From assembly GCA_052161625.1 (NCBI GenBank), contig CP197412.1: 64,000 bases of DNA, one strand, 5' to 3'. The notes below the pieces were generated by a model. That model had not been told where the DNA came from, did not search any database, and worked only from the letters and a program-made list of their open reading frames with translations. Shown in pieces: positions 55,386 through 64,000 of this stretch (positions are counted from its first letter, which is position 1; the number at the start of each line of letters is the position of its first letter). This DNA is from JBKCUI01 sp052161625 (GTDB lineage: Bacteria; Planctomycetota; Planctomycetia; Pirellulales; Pirellulaceae). The position numbers were made by a program, and so were the translations under genes.

Positions 55386-56378
55386 TCAAGAAGCTTGCGC
55401 CCGAGCATCCGCCGTTACATCGGTTGAATCATCCTGATCCCACACCCGATTCTTCATGACCAAGTCCATGAAATTGCGAGCCGCTCGACTCATCGACACA
55501 TCCCTTCGCTGGATAATTCCAAGCGGTCGAGTCAATTCGAGCCCCTCGCATTCGATCATCGTCAGCGACCCTGCGGCAAGCTCGCTGGCAACCGTAAGTT
55601 TCGGTAGAAATGCAACACCGCTGTTCACAATAGCGGCATGCTTTACCGAATCGATATTATCCAATTCAACGACCACGCGCATCGTCACGCCGAGAGCCCG
55701 AAGCTCCTTGTCGATCTCTTGACGGATACGCAGGTTGCTCGCAAAGGCGACCAAGCCCACCTGAGAGAGAGCTTGCGGGGAAATCTTTCCCATCGAAGCC
55801 AAGCGGTGGCGGGGCGAAGCGACCAATACCATCGGCTCGTGACGCCACAATGTCGTCTGCAGGGTCGCATGATTGACGTCGGGATAACTCACCATCCCAA
55901 AGTCAACCGTTCCCTGCTCCACCATGCGGTATACCTCGTGCGGGTGAGCCAGCTGATACGCAAAGGTTGCCGACGGAAACGCTTTCTCGAATCGCTCCTC
56001 CAAGATTGGGAGATAACTCAACCCCATCGAATAAATCGATGCGACCACGACGTGACCCGTCACTTCTCCCGAATCACTTCCCCCCAAACGGACTTCGTCA
56101 ACCAAAGCGTCGAACTGGCGCAGCACCCCAGCTAACCCGTCATAAAACTTCTGGCCTTCTGCCGTCAAAACAAAGGGCCTCTTCGAACGGTCGATCAACC
56201 GCACGGACAAAAAATCTTCCAAATGCTGAACGCTCTGGCTGGCAGCGCTCTGCGTCATTCCATGTTCGATCGCGGCGTGTGAAAAGCTACGCTTACGTAC
56301 CACGTCGTAAAACACCTTCAAGGAGCGAATGTGGACTGCCCCATGCGTGCTAGCGGCTCTTCTATTATTTTTGTTAAT
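55386..56378 (-). CDS. LysR-family transcriptional regulator, probably starting at ATT
   Basis: A LysR regulator of about 330 residues. The helix-turn-helix is LKVFYDVVRKRSFSHAAIEHGMTQSAASQSVQHLE near the N-terminus. The effector domain follows (VVASIYSMGLSYLPILEERFEKAFP). No ATG or GTG gives a complete N-terminus. A TTG at 56319-56321 would remove part of helix 1. The frame is open to an ATT at 56376-56378, 7 bases after a perfect AGGAG, so I use that start (protein start INKNNRRAASTHGAVHIRSL, first residue read as Met). It lies directly upstream of gltBD in the same orientation and may control it. Confidence 0.8.
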   Translation of the reverse strand: MNKNNRRAASTHGAVHIRSLKVFYDVVRKRSFSHAAIEHGMTQSAASQSVQHLEDFLSVRLIDRSKRPFVLTAEGQKFYDGLAGVLRQFDALVDEVRLGGSDSGEVTGHVVVASIYSMGLSYLPILEERFEKAFPSATFAYQLAHPHEVYRMVEQGTVDFGMVSYPDVNHATLQTTLWRHEPMVLVASPRHRLASMGKISPQALSQVGLVAFASNLRIRQEIDKELRALGVTMRVVVELDNIDSVKHAAIVNSGVAFLPKLTVASELAAGSLTMIECEGLELTRPLGIIQRRDVSMSRAARNFMDLVMKNRVWDQDDSTDVTADARAQAS

Positions 56379-56749
56379 GGCAAAACTCCTCTATTAACAA
56401 CCACGATCGGAGTCTATCGCCATCCCGCATGACCGTCAAGAATTAAAATTAAGAACTTTTACTCTCGACAAATGGTATTAGATTCACAAATAAAAACAGG
56501 CCAACTATCAGATCCTCCTCGAAATGGACACGTATTCTCGCTTTAATGGCGAGTCAGGGGATTTTCTTCACCTTTAGCGCAAGAGCCGGGTAGGGCAAGC
56601 AGGCGCAAATCCGGGTTTCCACCGAGAACCGTACTCACGAAAATTCCCATTTTCTTCATCGCCTTGCTATTCTATTTTGGCCGTGTGGGAACTTTTTCCG
56701 TCCGCGCGTACTCGGAGGAGTTGAACTACTCAATCTCCTTGGTGAAATC
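56379..56749. other. Intergenic region, AT-rich, no gene seen
   Basis: 371 bases between the divergent LysR gene and the membrane-protein gene. The middle (about 56430-56520) is clearly AT-richer than its surroundings, and both promoters are expected here. I see no conserved gene, RNA or repeat family. Confidence 0.6.
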
Positions 56750-58069
56750 ATGAATCCTCAACCTCCAGACAACGAAGAACTGCTCAGCGGCTTGCTGGAT
56801 GGGGAGTTGTCTGGCGCCGATGCGCGTCGGATCGAGCAAGCGATGCGAGCGGATCCTTCGCTGCACGAACGCCTCGATGAACTCACCGCGATGCGATCGT
56901 CGTTATTGCGAGGTCGTCCAACCGGCAGATTGTCGAAATCGTTCGCGTCGCAAGTCGTCGCAGCGGCCCAACAACGGGCTGTCGCCATGGAACTCGACGC
57001 ACCACAGTGGATTCCCTTATCCCGCGACTCCGTCGATTCGAGCAGAATTGGCGGAACGGGAGCGAGGTCCAAACCGGAACCAACATATCGTCAACGCATG
57101 TGGATCCCGCTCGGGGCCCTCGCTTCGGCCTGTGCCATCGCCTTGTTTGCCTTTTTCACGCTCCCCAGGCCTGAACCCCAACCGATTGCCGATCTCCCGC
57201 CGTTTAGCAATTCCCTGGATCCCAATCAACCATCCACTCCCCTCGACGCGTCCGTATCGCCATCGGTCCCCGAGCTTCCCGCGAACGCAGTTGCTTCGAA
57301 TACTGCAGGCCCGGTGGGCCCAAGCGATATCGACAATGCCTTGCCTCGCAACGATTTGTCGCCCGATCGGACCGACCGGCGAGTGGCCGAATCACCTCCG
57401 GCACCAGCGACCGAAAAGGTCGAAAATGAAAAGGTCGATAATACGGAGAGGTTGAAGATTGACACATCCTCGATGGCCAGCGCGGAAGCAGGCAACAATG
57501 CCAGGTCTGCATCCATTCCTGGCGAAGCGAGCAAAGCACCTTTTATGCTGATGGTCGTTTCGGTATCGATGGATCGCGTGGCTCGTGAAAACAACGCGCT
57601 GAACCGAATCCTGAACGAGCACGGAATTGCCTCGGTGGAGGATCTTGCACTCTCCCCTGAGCAGCTCGATGCACTTCTCTCAACGGGTATGGCAGGTTCG
57701 GTGAGCCAAAACGGTGCCGGTGTCTATTTTCTCAAGGGCTACGCAAAGAGTTTGTCGAGCGCTCTGGATGACATCTGTTCCCAGTACAAGGACTTCCCTG
57801 AGTTCGGGCTCAATATCGCCATGGACGATTCGGCGAAAGCGTTGATCGATCAGTTGGACGGCATCCAAGTCGCTGCCAACAAAGGGGTCGCAAGAAGGTT
57901 TGCTGCAGAAACCCCTGAGGGCCTGATCTCTAGCTTCGCCCCGGGTGCAAAGCGATCTGTACCATTATCGAGCAAGCGACGCGAAGAGTTCCGCTCGCAA
58001 GCCACATTGCCCAAGTCAGATTTGAATCCGATCTCCCATTTGCTGCTGATCGTCCGAGACGCGGAATAG
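56750..58069 (+). CDS. Membrane-anchored anti-sigma-factor-like protein
   Basis: A 439-residue protein. Residues 1-55 resemble anti-sigma N-terminal domains (NEELLSGLLDGELSGADARRIEQAMRADPSLHERLDEL), but lack the His-x3-Cys-x2-Cys zinc motif. One membrane helix is at about 118-137 (WIPLGALASACAIALFAFFTL). A Pro/Asn-rich linker and a periplasmic C-terminal domain follow (MLMVVSVSMDRVARENNALNRILNEHGI). This looks like the planctomycete type in which the sigma factor is encoded elsewhere; no sigma gene is adjacent. The name is structural, and binding to a sigma factor is inferred. Confidence 0.65.
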   Translation: MNPQPPDNEELLSGLLDGELSGADARRIEQAMRADPSLHERLDELTAMRSSLLRGRPTGRLSKSFASQVVAAAQQRAVAMELDAPQWIPLSRDSVDSSRIGGTGARSKPEPTYRQRMWIPLGALASACAIALFAFFTLPRPEPQPIADLPPFSNSLDPNQPSTPLDASVSPSVPELPANAVASNTAGPVGPSDIDNALPRNDLSPDRTDRRVAESPPAPATEKVENEKVDNTERLKIDTSSMASAEAGNNARSASIPGEASKAPFMLMVVSVSMDRVARENNALNRILNEHGIASVEDLALSPEQLDALLSTGMAGSVSQNGAGVYFLKGYAKSLSSALDDICSQYKDFPEFGLNIAMDDSAKALIDQLDGIQVAANKGVARRFAAETPEGLISSFAPGAKRSVPLSSKRREEFRSQATLPKSDLNPISHLLLIVRDAE

Positions 58070-58187
58070 GTCTTGGATCGCGACGGTGGTGCACGGAAAG
58101 AGATTCACGGCCGGTGAACCAAGCACCACACCGAGGCTGGACCGAGTACTATAGTTGGGCGACTCTTTCCCTCCCAACAGGCTATCT

Positions 58188-59843
58188 ATGCTCGCTAGCT
58201 CCATCCCCAACGTTCCCCTCCTGCAACCCTGGGATCGTTGGACCAATCGCTATCTCACCCATCTCGACCCCAAGCGATGCGGGCACTTCTTTACCGATGT
58301 TCTCATCATTGGAGGAGGATTAGCTGGCCTGCGAGCAGCGCACGAAATCGATCCCGACCTGCGAACACTGATCCTCACCAAGGACAAACTCGAGGAATCT
58401 AACAGCACCTACGCACAAGGCGGGATCGCCAGCGTTTGGGATCCCGAAGATCGATTCGACAACCATGTGCAGGACACCCTCGTAGCGGGTGGCGATCTAT
58501 GCGAACTGCAAGTTGTCGAGACCGTGGTTCGCGAGGCGCCTGATCGCGTGGCCGAATTGATTCGATGGGGAACTCGATTCGACCAGCACGATGGGCAAAT
58601 CGTCTTGGGACGCGAAGGAGGGCATTCCCACCAACGGATCCTCCACGCGCTCGGGGATGCGACGGGCAAAGAAATCATGCGAGCCATGATCGCGCACACC
58701 AAGGAGCGACCGAATACTGAAATTTGCGAAGAGACCTTCACAATCGACTTGCTCACCTATGAAGGTCGCTGCCATGGAGCGGTCGCATCCACGCGAGGCG
58801 GCAAGCCCTTTCTCATCTGGGCGAAAGAAACCATTCTCTGCACCGGAGGGTGCGGTCAAGTGTTCCGAGAATCCACCAATCCACGTGTCGCGACCGGGGA
58901 TGGTCACGCCCTCGCCTTCCGCGCGGGTGCGGTCATGCGTGATATGGAGTTCATGCAGTTTCACCCGACCGTTCTGTACATAGCAGGCAGCTCGCGAACT
59001 TTGATCACCGAAGCCATCCGTGGCGATGGCGCATATTTGATCGATTCGCAGGGATACCGATTCATGGGCGATTACGACCCCCGACTCGAATTGGCCCCCC
59101 GCGATGTCGTAAGCCAAGCCATTGTGAGCCAGATGGAAAAGACGCAATCGTCGTGCGTCTACCTCACCATGAAACACTTGGATGCCCAGCATGTGCGGGC
59201 TCGATTCCCCGGGATTGCAAAAGTCTGCGAAGGGTTTGGATTGGACATCGCCGTCGATGCGATTCCGGTGAGACCGGGCGCCCACTATATGATCGGGGGA
59301 TGCGAAGTCGATACGCAATCGCGCACATCGCTCCCGGGGTTGTGGGCGGCCGGAGAAGTTACCAGCAGCGGATTGCATGGCGCCAACCGCCTCGCTTCCA
59401 ACAGCCTCCTGGAGGGACTTGTGTATGGCGCTATCGCGGGGCGCAATGCATCGCAGGGCGCCAAAGAGAATCACACGGACGAACTCCGAGTCCTCCCCAT
59501 CGCATCCCTTGGTCAAAGCCGCTTCGACGGCACCTTCGATCTAGGCGATATTCGAAATGCGGTCCGGTCGGTCATGTGGCGCAATGTCGGCGTCCGGCGG
59601 CGTGAATCGCAACTCGCCGAAACCGTCAGCGCGCTGCAGCAATACTGCAGCTACGTTCTCTCACACGATTTGGCGAGCGTAGAAGGTTGGGAGCTCCAAA
59701 ACATCTTGACGGTCAGTTTGCAGATGGCGATCGCCGCGCAAGCGCGACAAGAGTCCCGTGGCGTTCATTTTCGAAGCGATTACCCCCACGTCGACAATGC
59801 CCAATGGCGAAAACATTTGACCATCCAGCGTCTCGAGTCTTGA
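58188..59843 (+). CDS. nadB: L-aspartate oxidase (NAD biosynthesis)
   Basis: About 551 aa from the ATG at 58188; a TTG at 58155 is also in frame. FAD-binding VLIIGGGLAGLRAAHEI is followed by ESNSTYAQGGIASVWDPED, the hallmark of NadB. The catalytic region is REGGHSHQRILHALGDATGKEI. RDMEFMQFHPTVLY and GAHYMIGGCEVDTQSRTSLPGLWAAGEV follow, with GLHGANRLASNSLLEGLV near the end. It oxidises aspartate to iminoaspartate, the first step of de novo NAD synthesis with NadA. nadA and nadC are not in the window. Confidence 0.95.
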   Translation: MLASSIPNVPLLQPWDRWTNRYLTHLDPKRCGHFFTDVLIIGGGLAGLRAAHEIDPDLRTLILTKDKLEESNSTYAQGGIASVWDPEDRFDNHVQDTLVAGGDLCELQVVETVVREAPDRVAELIRWGTRFDQHDGQIVLGREGGHSHQRILHALGDATGKEIMRAMIAHTKERPNTEICEETFTIDLLTYEGRCHGAVASTRGGKPFLIWAKETILCTGGCGQVFRESTNPRVATGDGHALAFRAGAVMRDMEFMQFHPTVLYIAGSSRTLITEAIRGDGAYLIDSQGYRFMGDYDPRLELAPRDVVSQAIVSQMEKTQSSCVYLTMKHLDAQHVRARFPGIAKVCEGFGLDIAVDAIPVRPGAHYMIGGCEVDTQSRTSLPGLWAAGEVTSSGLHGANRLASNSLLEGLVYGAIAGRNASQGAKENHTDELRVLPIASLGQSRFDGTFDLGDIRNAVRSVMWRNVGVRRRESQLAETVSALQQYCSYVLSHDLASVEGWELQNILTVSLQMAIAAQARQESRGVHFRSDYPHVDNAQWRKHLTIQRLES

Positions 59844-59947
59844 GGGTTCCAGCGGGGGCGGGTGTCATTTTCTAGGTTTTTGATAGAATGCACCTAAACT
59901 GGATTGCAATTCAACGTAACCACTAACTCATTAGCGGAGTCTCCAAC

Positions 59948-60577
59948 ATGGCCCATACATTGCCACCACTTCCTTACGCCACGAACGCCATGGAACCGCA
60001 CATCGATGCGATGACGATGGAAATCCACCATGGCAAACACCATCAGGCTTACATCACCAACCTCAACAAGGCGATCGAGGGGACACCACTGGAGGCGAAG
60101 TCCGCTGAAGACTTGATCAAAGACCTCAGCGCAGTTCCAGAGGACAAACGAACTGCCGTTCGCAACAATGGCGGCGGACACGTCAACCACACCTTCTTTT
60201 GGCAAATCATCGGCTGGAATGCCGGTGGCAAACCCAGCGGGGCTCTGCTCGCCGACATCGAAGCCACCTTTGGCAGCTTCGACGCGTTCAAAGAGAAGTT
60301 TGCCGCCGCCGGCGCAACCCGCTTCGGCAGTGGCTGGGCATGGCTGGTCGTCAACAACGGAAAACTAGAGATCGGTTCCACCGCCAACCAAGATAGCCCC
60401 CTCATGGGCAAAGCGGTCGCGGGAATCGAAGGTACCCCCATCCTCGGTCTCGATGTGTGGGAACACGCTTACTACCTCAAGTACCAAAATCGACGTCCTG
60501 ACTACATCGCAGCCTTCTGGAACGTCGTCAATTGGAACGAAGTTGGCAAGCGATACGATGCAGCCAAAAAGGCCTAG
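59948..60577 (+). CDS. sodA: Superoxide dismutase, Mn/Fe type
   Basis: A 209-residue enzyme. The metal ligands are His27 (EIHHGKHHQAY), His81 (GGGHVNHTFFW), Asp169 and His173 (GLDVWEHAYY). GGGHVNH and TANQDSPLM favour a manganese-type enzyme, but metal use cannot be proved from sequence. There is no signal peptide, so it is cytoplasmic. It converts superoxide to peroxide and oxygen. The gene stands alone, with a strong terminator 43 bases after its stop. Confidence 0.94.
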   Translation: MAHTLPPLPYATNAMEPHIDAMTMEIHHGKHHQAYITNLNKAIEGTPLEAKSAEDLIKDLSAVPEDKRTAVRNNGGGHVNHTFFWQIIGWNAGGKPSGALLADIEATFGSFDAFKEKFAAAGATRFGSGWAWLVVNNGKLEIGSTANQDSPLMGKAVAGIEGTPILGLDVWEHAYYLKYQNRRPDYIAAFWNVVNWNEVGKRYDAAKKA

Positions 60578-60619
60578 TCGGAATCAGGAACTGGACCGCT
60601 AGACACAGAGATATCATAG

Positions 60620-60655
60620 ACGGGCGAAGGGAATTCTCTTCGCCCGTTTTATTTT
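60620..60655 (+). terminator. Rho-independent terminator of the superoxide dismutase gene
   Basis: Stem ACGGGCGAAG, 8-base loop, stem CTTCGCCCGT, then TTTATTTTGT. Confidence 0.92.
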
Positions 60656-60731
60656 GTCCCATTTTGTTTTATGGTGATTCTTTTTCCAAATCCTTCTCCA
60701 TTCCTTCCCTGAGAGGAAAGTTCGACTGCCT

Positions 60732-61286
60732 ATGGATCGAGAGTCTGCTTTGGCACTGATGCACCAATACGTGCAGAGCGTTTCCCTGCGCCGCCACATG
60801 CTCGCCGTCGAGGCGGCGATGCGCACCTACGCAAAAAACATGAATGAGGATGAGACCGAATGGGGAATCGTTGGCCTTCTGCACGACTTCGACTACGAAC
60901 GATGGCCCGACGCCCCCTCGCACCCGCTCGAGGGGAGCAAGATTCTTCGTGAGCTTGGCTACCCCGAAGAAGTCATTTATGCCATTCTTTCGCACGCGGA
61001 TTACCTTAATGCCTATCCTCGAGTTCATTTGGTCGATCGCGCCCTCTACGCATGCGATGAACTATGCGGGTTCCTCGTCGCGTGCGGGCATGTGCGACCG
61101 GACAAACTCGAAGGCCTCGAACCGAAAAGCGTTCGGAAGAAACTGAAGAACCTCAGTTTCGCAGCAGCCGTCAACCGCGACGACATCCAGCGAGGAGCCC
61201 AAGAACTCGGCGTCGATCTGGACGAACATATCGCCACCTGCATCGAGGCGCTGCAAGGAATCCAAGACCAACTCTTCGATCGCTAG
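60732..61286 (+). CDS. HD-domain hydrolase
   Basis: A 184-residue single HD domain. SLRRHMLAVEAAM holds the first His, GIVGLLHDFDYERWP the HD pair and AILSHADYLN a further metal ligand. The pattern resembles small HDIG phosphohydrolases that act on nucleotides; the substrate is unknown. It starts 76 bases after the sod terminator and is followed by the FabZ-like gene on the same strand. Confidence 0.85.
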   Translation: MDRESALALMHQYVQSVSLRRHMLAVEAAMRTYAKNMNEDETEWGIVGLLHDFDYERWPDAPSHPLEGSKILRELGYPEEVIYAILSHADYLNAYPRVHLVDRALYACDELCGFLVACGHVRPDKLEGLEPKSVRKKLKNLSFAAAVNRDDIQRGAQELGVDLDEHIATCIEALQGIQDQLFDR

Positions 61287-61361
61287 CCCCCGGTAATCGC
61301 ACTCCCGCTACCAAAAACCAAACCACCGATCGCCACCTCTGCATCCACATACGCATCCGCC

Positions 61362-61805
61362 ATGACCACCACCGCCATGAACCTGGAACAAATCCAACAA
61401 AAGATCCCGCACCGCAAGCCGATGCTCTTGGTCGATGAAGTCGTCGAGCAAACCGAAAAGACCATCCATTGCCGCAAGACCTTTCAACCGGACGAGTTCT
61501 TTCTCCAAGGTCACTTCCCCAACTACCCCTTGGTACCCGGTGTCATCCTCTGCGAGGCATGCTTGCAAAGCGGAGCGATCTTGCTCAGCCAGTTCACCCC
61601 GCAAGACGGCACGGTGGTTCCTGTGGCGACCCGCATCGACGGAGCCAAGTTCAAACGGATGGTGCGGCCCGGTGAAACCGTCGACATCGAAATCACCTTG
61701 AACGATGTCGTCTCCACCGCTTATTTCATGACAGGAAAAGTAACTGTCGAAGGAAAGCTGGCTGCCCGCTTGGACTTCGCCTGCAGCGTCGCTTCCCCCG
61801 GATAG
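61362..61805 (+). CDS. 3-hydroxyacyl-ACP dehydratase family (FabZ-like)
   Basis: 147 aa. The ATG at 61377 is an alternative start, which would begin MNLEQIQQKIPHRKPML. IPHRKPMLLVDEV and QGHFPNYPLVPGVILCEACLQ carry the catalytic His and Glu of FabZ-type hotdog dehydratases. AKFKRMVRPGETVDIEI is the conserved strand. FabZ removes water from 3-hydroxyacyl-ACP in fatty-acid synthesis. This could be FabZ itself or a paralog, because the usual lpx/fab neighbours are absent. Confidence 0.83.
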   Translation: MTTTAMNLEQIQQKIPHRKPMLLVDEVVEQTEKTIHCRKTFQPDEFFLQGHFPNYPLVPGVILCEACLQSGAILLSQFTPQDGTVVPVATRIDGAKFKRMVRPGETVDIEITLNDVVSTAYFMTGKVTVEGKLAARLDFACSVASPG

Positions 61806-62047
61806 CTTCGCAGTCTCCTCCCGAGGATCTGGCTCTGGCCCCCAAGCATCCATCGAAAATGACGCTTTAGGCCTGCACTTTTTGCTTTTCATGAACTATT
61901 CTTAGACGAACCGCAACGTCGTGAGACGCTGCCGATCGCTATCTCGTCGATCGATAATTCTTGAATTCGTTATGCCATCGTTCCCCCTGTTGCGAGAACA
62001 GTGCTTCGATCGCTGGCATCGCTCCCTCGTGAGCGGATTGGTCTGTC

Positions 62048-64000
62048 ATGTCAAAGCCAAAAAGAACTACCGATGCTACCCCTTCGTTTCTCAGCGGGGA
62101 GCAGCGGATCAATAAACTCCTTGCCGCAGCCGGACTCGGTTCTCGTCGACAAGTCGACGAATTGATCACCGAGGGTCGCGTGGAAATCGACGGCCAAGTC
62201 ATCTCGCAGGTAGGTGTCAAAGTCGATGCCGACAAATCGAAAATCCTCGTCGATGGCGAGCCCTTGAAGAGGCACCGCCCCGTCTACTATGCCGTCCACA
62301 AACCAGCCGGCGTCCTGTGCACCAACAGCGATCCCGAAGGACGCCCTCGCGTGATCGATCTGGTGCCAGCCCAAGCCCGTTTGTTTCCTGTCGGCCGATT
62401 GGACGCCTCGAGCACTGGACTGATTCTCCTGACCAACGATGGAGAGCTTGCACAGCGTTTGGCGCATCCAAAGCATTGCGTTCCCAAGACCTACTTCGTA
62501 GTCGTGGCCGGACAAGTCGAAAAGGAGGCCATGCGAAGGCTTCAACGAGGTATCTATCTGGCTGAAGGGGTCGCGCGGGTCGACGGCGCCACCATTCGCA
62601 AAGTGCGCAAAGGTTGCACCGAAATCGATATCACGCTGAGCGAAGGAAAGAACCGCGAGATCCGCCGCGTCCTGGCTCGTCTCGGACACAAAGTCGTCGT
62701 CCTGCGGCGCACTTCGATCGGCCCCCTCAAACTGGCCGATATGCCCGAGGGTGCGTACCGACCCTTGCAAGACAAAGAAGTCGCAGCCCTATACCAAGCC
62801 GTCGAAGAAATCAAAAAGGCTCGCAACCAAGACCGCCGGGAACGCAAGAAGCGAAACACCGAAAACGAACTGGCTCCCTCCTCCCCGCGATCTGGCAAAC
62901 CACCTGCCGGTAATCCATCGAGACCACCTGTCTTCAACGAGGATGGTGGGGACTGGAATGAAGATGATGAATTCGAGGCGGATTCGATCATGGACACCCT
63001 TCCTCCCATGTCCAAGAATCCGTTCCGCACCGCCGACGATGAAGACGCGGAAGAGGAAGGGTTCGATGACGCCATTCTCGTCACCGACTTCAACGCTCCG
63101 GAAGTCTATTCCAATAAACGAGGCGCTGTCCTCTCGTACGACGATGAGGCAGGACTCAGTGAATTTGTCGAGGATGGCATCGAGGGATTGTTGGAATCCT
63201 CCGACGAGGATTCCGGTGATGAGACGGCGAGGCCCAAACGTCCTCGCGGAGGAAACGGAGGAAGAGGTTCCGACAGGCGACCCACCTCGAGAGGCCCCCG
63301 CGAACGATCCACCGGTGAACGATCCACCCGTGAAGGGGACTCCCCCTATCGCCGCAGTTCGGCAACGGCTGGCCGGGGAGCACCCCGCTACGGCCAACGT
63401 TCCCGCTCTTCCGATGGCCCTTCGGAAGGCTCCGCGGATGGCCGCGTAGATCGTCGACGCAAACCAGGACCGGGCACCGCAAGCCGCGGTGGACGAGGGC
63501 GTGGAGGACCCGGAGCGGAGGGCCGAAGCGCTTCGACCGGTAGCCCCTATTCCCCCCGGCCAAGCTCCGGTGCCAGCCGGCCCGAATACGGAGCCGGAGA
63601 TGACCGCCCCCAATTCGGTGGCGGTGGACGGCGACCACCCCGCAGCGGTGCACCTCGCAGCGGCGGAAGCTCCCCCTATGGAACCCGACGTAGCGCATCA
63701 GGAACAAGCGGTGAAGGCAGACCAGCCCGCGGACCAGGCGGTGGCGGCAGGCCAAGCAGCGGGGGCGGCAGGCCAAGCAGCAGTGGTGACAGACTAGGTG
63801 GTGACAGACCAAGCGGTGACAGGCCAAGCGGTGACAGGCCAGGCGGTGACAGGCCAGGCGGTGCCGGTAGACCCGGAAGGGGTGGCAAGCCAGGAAGCAG
63901 ACCGAGCAGACCGACCGGAAAACCGGGCGGAAAACGATTCGGCGGCGGCAGCGGCGGTCGAGGTGCATCGGGGGGACCTGGAGGAGGCAAATCCTTTAGC
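62048..64000 (+). CDS. Pseudouridine synthase (RsuA/RluB family) with long acidic and RG-rich tail, 3' end off window
   Basis: 651 codons are present and the frame is still open at the edge. An S4 RNA-binding domain (QRINKLLAAAGLGSRRQVDELI) is followed by the catalytic domain with VGRLDASSTGLILLTNDGELA, in which the Asp is the nucleophile. KTYFVVVAGQV and SEGKNREIRRVLARLGHKVVVLRRTSIGPLKL follow. These 245 residues are normal for enzymes that modify rRNA uridines. The tail, from about residue 255, is unusual: an acidic part (DDEDAEEEGFDD), then Arg/Gly/Ser/Pro-rich sequence ending in GDRPSGDRPGGDRPGG repeats. It could bind RNA; this is inferred. Confidence 0.88.
   Translation, partial: MSKPKRTTDATPSFLSGEQRINKLLAAAGLGSRRQVDELITEGRVEIDGQVISQVGVKVDADKSKILVDGEPLKRHRPVYYAVHKPAGVLCTNSDPEGRPRVIDLVPAQARLFPVGRLDASSTGLILLTNDGELAQRLAHPKHCVPKTYFVVVAGQVEKEAMRRLQRGIYLAEGVARVDGATIRKVRKGCTEIDITLSEGKNREIRRVLARLGHKVVVLRRTSIGPLKLADMPEGAYRPLQDKEVAALYQAVEEIKKARNQDRRERKKRNTENELAPSSPRSGKPPAGNPSRPPVFNEDGGDWNEDDEFEADSIMDTLPPMSKNPFRTADDEDAEEEGFDDAILVTDFNAPEVYSNKRGAVLSYDDEAGLSEFVEDGIEGLLESSDEDSGDETARPKRPRGGNGGRGSDRRPTSRGPRERSTGERSTREGDSPYRRSSATAGRGAPRYGQRSRSSDGPSEGSADGRVDRRRKPGPGTASRGGRGRGGPGAEGRSASTGSPYSPRPSSGASRPEYGAGDDRPQFGGGGRRPPRSGAPRSGGSSPYGTRRSASGTSGEGRPARGPGGGGRPSSGGGRPSSSGDRLGGDRPSGDRPSGDRPGGDRPGGAGRPGRGGKPGSRPSRPTGKPGGKRFGGGSGGRGASGGPGGGKSFS

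Noticed and set aside
63489..63990. Short frames rich in Leu/Ala/Cys/His or Pro/Leu on either strand
   Set aside because: They are out-of-frame readings of the low-complexity RG-rich tail of the pseudouridine synthase.

Overview
The window looks like a chromosomal segment of a planctomycete, most likely of the Pirellulaceae type. This is inferred from gene content, not from a marker gene. It carries a DUF1559 pseudopilin next to a small lipoprotein, a PhoPQ-activated-type hydrolase, many single exported hydrolases on both strands, two adjacent clpP genes, and LPS and outer-membrane functions (lpxK, a TolC-type channel). Intergenic repeats built on 'GCGCCTTGGCG' and 'GAGTACGAGTAC' fit the same picture. 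About 49 protein genes, one tRNA, one complete insertion sequence and two repeat islands account for most of the bases.

Layout. 1-5.1 kb: the end of an OxyR-like LysR gene, then a same-strand run coding for an asparagine-synthetase-like ligase, a radical SAM enzyme, a halogenase-like flavoprotein and a lipoate-ligase-like protein. The first three overlap, which suggests a small biosynthetic unit. 5.2-7.3 kb: an exported protein and a 1.2 kb repeat island. 7.3-18.2 kb: an HD-GYP protein divergent from a response regulator, an orphan ABC substrate-binding lipoprotein, the DUF1559/lipoprotein pair, and exported hydrolases (PqaA-like, PhoD, C45-type, esterase). 18.4-28.5 kb: housekeeping genes (sucB, sugar isomerase-like, amidohydrolase, tRNA-Gly, tig, thioesterase, lpxK, UDP-glucuronate decarboxylase, acyltransferase). 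28.6-31.4 kb: a glutamine-synthetase-like protein that has lost most catalytic residues, translationally coupled to an OleC-like acyl ligase. 31.7-37.0 kb: a three-gene type I secretion operon whose ATPase has a degenerate Walker B.

37.1-41.0 kb: a PHP phosphoesterase, then an IS110-family element of IS1111 type (about 1.8 kb) inserted in a 'GAGTACGAGTACG' repeat; an empty copy of that repeat lies just downstream. The long stretch behind the transposase folds into several hairpins. One internal loop there carries two short matches to the insertion target, as expected for a bridge (seek) RNA. I regard this as the most interesting structure in the window.

41.0-47.4 kb: a glycerophosphodiesterase; a five-gene leftward run clpP-clpP-PNP-dehydrogenase-guanidinium exporter; and a phosphohexomutase. 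47.4-49.1 kb: a nucleotidyltransferase with a small overlapping partner, then a tandem repeat island. 49.1-56.4 kb: gltB and gltD downstream of a LysR gene that appears to start at ATT. 56.7-64 kb: a membrane-anchored anti-sigma-like protein, nadB, superoxide dismutase, an HD protein, a FabZ-like dehydratase, and a pseudouridine synthase with a very long acidic then RG-rich tail that runs off the window.
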